This document shows positions 61,607 through 64,000 of a stretch of DNA of 64,000 bases, in pieces (the stretch's first letter is position 1; every line of letters starts with the position of its first letter). The notes under the pieces were generated by a model, which saw only the letters and a program-made list of their open reading frames with translations, was not told the origin of the DNA and did no database searches. The translations under genes and the position numbers were made by a program. The stretch covers positions 1 through 64,000 of the forward strand of contig NZ_JARGER010000018.1 in the NCBI RefSeq assembly GCF_029210375.1, read 5' to 3'. Source of the DNA: Nocardioides sp. YIM 152315 (GTDB taxonomy: Bacteria; Actinomycetota; Actinomycetes; Propionibacteriales; Nocardioidaceae).

Positions 61607-62289
61607 CGTTCCGCTTCCACGACACCGTGCCGGTCGACACCGGCACGGTGTCGGTCGCGTTCACCGACCGGAGCCTCGACCTCGGCGACCTGGCGCCCGA
61701 CGGGTTCCGCGGGGCCGCCTTGGCGGCGCTCGCCGAGGCCACCGGCGCGACGCCGTACCTCATGCACCAGGTCCACGGCTCTGACATCCACGTCGTCGAC
61801 GACCCGGCCGAGCCGCGCCCGGACGCCGACGGCCTCGTCACCTCGCGGGCGGGCATCGCCCTGCTGGCCCGCGCCGCCGACTGCGTGCCGGTGCTGCTGG
61901 TCGCCCGGACCGGCGAGATCGGCGCCGTCCACGCCGGCCGCGAAGGGGTACGCCGGGGCGTGGTGTCCGCGGCCGTCGAGCGGCTGGTCACGCTCGGCGC
62001 CACCGATCTCCGCGCCTGGGTGGGGCCGCACATCTGCGGGAGCTGCTACGAGGTGCCCGACCGGATGCGCACCGACGTCGCGACGGCCGCGCCGGCGACC
62101 CATGCCACGACGAGCTGGGGCACGCCCGGGCTCGACCTCGGTGCCGGCGTCGTGGCCGAGCTGGGCGCGGCCGGGATCCCGGTCGTCGAGGTCGGCGGCT
62201 GCACGCGCGAGGACGACACGCTGCACTCCCACCGGCGCGACGGCGCAGCCGCCGGGCGGCTGGCGGGCGTCGTCTGGAGGACACCATGA
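61603..62289 (+). CDS. pgeF: Peptidoglycan editing factor PgeF / YfiH-type multicopper-fold protein
   Basis: A 228-residue protein of the YfiH/DUF152 family. [37 protein letters not shown] and [13 protein letters not shown] provide the His/Cys metal site. Members have purine nucleoside phosphorylase/adenosine deaminase activity, and the E. coli protein corrects mis-incorporated serine in peptidoglycan stems. GTG 61603 overlaps the ftsZ stop (GTGA). Its own stop overlaps a short downstream ORF. Confidence 0.9.
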   Translation: MTFRFHDTVPVDTGTVSVAFTDRSLDLGDLAPDGFRGAALAALAEATGATPYLMHQVHGSDIHVVDDPAEPRPDADGLVTSRAGIALLARAADCVPVLLVARTGEIGAVHAGREGVRRGVVSAAVERLVTLGATDLRAWVGPHICGSCYEVPDRMRTDVATAAPATHATTSWGTPGLDLGAGVVAELGAAGIPVVEVGGCTREDDTLHSHRRDGAAAGRLAGVVWRTP

Positions 62290-62453
62290 CCCGGCGCTGC
62301 CGGTCCGGCGGTGACTCCTCCACAATCTCGCCGGCCCAGAAGGTGGACCTCCCACCGCCACCCGGTGCAGCGCCGGGTGGGCGGTGGCCCCTCCACGCTT
62401 CCGCCGGCCGAGACGGTGGATCTCCCACCGCCACCTTGGAGGGCGCCGCGTGA
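62286..62453 (+). CDS. Possible 55-residue ORF coupled to pgeF and yggS
   Basis: ATG 62286 overlaps the pgeF stop as ATGA and has GGAGG five bases upstream; the TGA at 62451-62453 overlaps the yggS GTG as GTGA. The peptide ([18 protein letters not shown]...) is Pro/Gly/Arg-rich with no predicted domain. The DNA carries a 32-nt direct repeat in two different frames and a strong internal hairpin, so the open frame may be a by-product of an inserted repeat that kept coupling intact. Real protein product unproven. Confidence 0.4.
   Translation: MTRRCRSGGDSSTISPAQKVDLPPPPGAAPGGRWPLHASAGRDGGSPTATLEGAA
62331..62435 (+). repeat. Direct repeat with intervening hairpin between pgeF and yggS
   Basis: Copies at 62331-62362 and 62404-62435 agree at 29 of 32 positions and share the core CTCCCACCGCCACC. 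Between and over them, CCACCGCCACCCGG (62352-62365) pairs with CCGGGTGGGCGGTGG (62373-62387) except for one extra G. Confidence 0.8.
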
Positions 62454-63148
62454 GCCGCCGGGCCGAGATCGCCGCCAACCTCGCCGCGGTGCGCGAGCGG
62501 ATCGCGGCGGCCTGCGCCGACGCGGGGCGCTCGCCCGACGACGTACGCCTGGTCGTCGTCACCAAGTACTTCCCCGCCGCCGACGTGCGGCTGCTCGCGG
62601 ACCTCGGCGTCACCGACGTCGGCGAGAACCGGCACCAGGAGGCCGAGGCCAAGGCGGCCGAGTGCGGCGACCTCGGGCTGTGCTGGCACTTCATCGGCGG
62701 CCTGCAGAGCAACAAGGCCGCGGCGGTCGCGTCGTACGCCGACGTCGTCGAGTCGGTCGACCGGGTCAAGCTGGTGGGTCCGCTCGACCGCGGCGCACAC
62801 CCGCGCCCGCACCCGGTCGACGTGCTGCTCCAGGTCAGCCTCGACCCGCCGGACCGCGACGGTCGCGCGGGCGCCGACGCGGGCGACCTGCCGGCGCTGG
62901 CCGCCGCGGTCGCGGAGGCGGGGATGCTGCGGCTGCGCGGGCTGATGGCCGTCGCCCCGCTCGGGGAGGACCCCCGAGCGGCCTTCGAACGGCTGGCGCG
63001 AATCCGCGAGGACTTCGTCGCCGAGCACCCCGACGCGACCTGGCTCTCGGCCGGGATGAGCAGTGATCTCGAGCACGCCGTGCGCGCCGGCGCGACACAC
63101 GTGCGCATCGGGTCCGCGGTGCTCGGTTCGAGGCCTCGGCTCAAGTAG
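62450..63148 (+). CDS. yggS: Pyridoxal phosphate homeostasis protein (YggS/PLPBP)
   Basis: A 232-residue fold-type III PLP-binding protein without known catalysis. VVTKYFPAADVRLLADLGVTDVGENRHQEAEAKA includes the PLP-lysine (VTK), WHFIGGLQSNKAAAV and MSSDLEHAVRAGATHVRIGSAVLG are typical. It keeps PLP balance. GTG 62450 follows GGAGGG and overlaps the small ORF's stop. It is co-transcribed with sepF. Confidence 0.93.
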   Translation: MSRRAEIAANLAAVRERIAAACADAGRSPDDVRLVVVTKYFPAADVRLLADLGVTDVGENRHQEAEAKAAECGDLGLCWHFIGGLQSNKAAAVASYADVVESVDRVKLVGPLDRGAHPRPHPVDVLLQVSLDPPDRDGRAGADAGDLPALAAAVAEAGMLRLRGLMAVAPLGEDPRAAFERLARIREDFVAEHPDATWLSAGMSSDLEHAVRAGATHVRIGSAVLGSRPRLK

Positions 63149-63208
63149 GGTCCCAATCACCACTAGTGCGTCCCCGCCGGGGGCGCGGAGTTCCGGAGGA
63201 CGACAGTC

Positions 63209-63706
63209 ATGAGCGGCGCGATGCGCAGGATCGGCGAGTACCTCGGCCTGCTCGAGGACACCGGACGGTACGACGACGAGTACGACTCCTACGACGAGTA
63301 CGAGACCCAGGAGACCGCCCCGGTGGCCGCGCGCAAGCGCGAGACCCGCCCCGCGCCGGTGTCCGACCTGGCGGAGCGGCGCCGCGCGACCGCGCCGGCG
63401 GGTGGCCCGACCGGCGTCGTCGCCGAGCTGTCGCGCATCACGACACTCCACCCGCGCACCTACAACGAGGCCCGCACCGTCGGCGAGAACTTCCGCGACG
63501 GCACGCCGGTGATCATGAACCTCTCCGAGATGGACGACGCCGACGCCAAGCGCCTCGTGGACTTCGCGGCCGGGCTGGTCTTTGCGACCCGTGGCACCAT
63601 CGAGCGCGTCACCAGCAAGGTGTTCCTGCTCTCGCCACCGAACGTCACGGTGGCCGCCGAGGACAAGCAACGGATCGTCGAGGGCGGCTTCTTCAACCAG
63701 AGCTAG
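63209..63706 (+). CDS. sepF: Cell division protein SepF
   Basis: A 165-residue protein. The N-terminal amphipathic helix ([13 protein letters not shown]) binds membrane, residues ~20-75 are a disordered acidic and basic linker, and residues ~78-160 form the SepF core ([51 protein letters not shown]...[11 protein letters not shown]). It links FtsZ to the membrane in Gram-positives. ATG 63209 is used; ATG 63221 would begin the helix more tightly. GGAGGA precedes it. Confidence 0.94.
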   Translation: MSGAMRRIGEYLGLLEDTGRYDDEYDSYDEYETQETAPVAARKRETRPAPVSDLAERRRATAPAGGPTGVVAELSRITTLHPRTYNEARTVGENFRDGTPVIMNLSEMDDADAKRLVDFAAGLVFATRGTIERVTSKVFLLSPPNVTVAAEDKQRIVEGGFFNQS

Positions 63707-63718
63707 GACGCGGCGTAC

Positions 63719-64000
63719 GTGCAAACCGTTGGTCTGATCATCCAGGTAGTGCTGTGGGTCTTCATCGCACTCCTGTGGGTGCGCTTCGTCGTCGACTGGG
63801 TGCAGATCTTCGCGCGGCAGTGGACGCCGCGCGGAGCACTGCTGGTCGGCCTCGAGGGCGTCTACTCCGCCACCGACCCGCCGATCAAGGCGCTGCGCCG
63901 GGTGATCCCGCCGCTGCGGCTCGGGAGCATCTCGCTCGACCTGAGCTTCCTGATCGTGATGATCGGGGCATACATCCTGCTCTCGCTCAACGGGCGGATC
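63719..64000 (+). CDS. YggT family membrane protein (truncated by window end)
   Basis: The visible 94 codons, from GTG 63719, encode two hydrophobic helices (IIQVVLWVFIALLWVRFVVDW and LSFLIVMIGAYILLSL) around a conserved loop (YSATDPPIKALRRVIPPLRLG), the YggT pattern. It follows sepF by 12 nt, the normal gene order. The 3' end lies beyond the window. The function is not established; it may support division or membrane protein insertion. Confidence 0.85.
   Translation, partial: MQTVGLIIQVVLWVFIALLWVRFVVDWVQIFARQWTPRGALLVGLEGVYSATDPPIKALRRVIPPLRLGSISLDLSFLIVMIGAYILLSLNGRI

Overview
This window is high-GC, densely coded chromosomal DNA from an actinobacterium. Gene content and order (pknL / Rv2175c-like / polyprenyl synthetase / metF / DUF3040 / mraZ and the division and cell-wall cluster through sepF and yggT), GTG starts, ATGA/GTGA overlaps and several leaderless-type promoters point to Actinomycetia. 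I infer Nocardioides or a close relative of the Nocardioidaceae, from general resemblance only.

Positions 1-12 kb: a small Cys-rich protein; a c-di-AMP (ydaO-type) riboswitch leader ahead of a secreted NlpC/P60 peptidoglycan hydrolase; two consecutive metallopeptidases; a long-chain acyl-CoA synthetase; an SRPBCC protein coupled to an ArsA-like ATPase; two ROK sugar kinases; and a TIGR00300 (LOR/SDH) enzyme. Positions 12-25 kb: a decayed alpha/beta hydrolase gene, plsC, a flavin reductase-like protein, glycerol kinase, a DUF1028 protein, a 6-phosphofructokinase with the pyrophosphate-type residue pair, an EEP phosphatase, an APC permease, a class II DAHP synthase, a threonine-aldolase-like enzyme and a PAS histidine kinase.

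Positions 25-40 kb form a looser region: a zinc-ribbon membrane protein, a second (type I beta) DAHP synthase, a DUF559 endonuclease-like gene bracketed by two copies of a 50-nt palindrome, a frameshifted EamA transporter, endonuclease IV, a sigma-factor remnant, the PASTA kinase PknL with its Rv2175c-like neighbour, a polyprenyl synthetase, metF, a phytoene-desaturase-like oxidoreductase, ArsC- and YbaK-like proteins, a HEPN gene behind a perfect LexA (SOS) box, a methyltransferase and a DUF3040 protein. Positions 40.7-45.3 kb hold a leftward moxR / DUF58 / transglutaminase operon.

From 45.7 kb to the end runs the rightward division and cell-wall cluster: an mraZ operator with five GTGG boxes at exact 10-bp spacing, mraZ, a small membrane protein, rsmH, ftsL, ftsI, murE, murF, mraY, murD, ftsW, murG, murC, ftsQ, ftsZ, pgeF, a 55-codon coupled ORF, yggS, sepF and a truncated yggT. 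The mur genes build the lipid II precursor, ftsI/ftsW polymerise septal peptidoglycan, ftsL/ftsQ belong to the divisome, and ftsZ/sepF form and anchor the ring. A strong hairpin and a 270-nt leader separate ftsQ from ftsZ, suggesting ftsZ has its own promoter.

I found no tRNA, rRNA, CRISPR array, insertion sequence or prophage, and no wholly new multi-gene system. The most interesting non-housekeeping signals are the riboswitch, the SOS-box HEPN gene, the DUF559/palindrome cassette, a set of intergenic palindromes, a tandem hairpin pair with compensatory changes, a likely CTG start codon, and three decaying genes.
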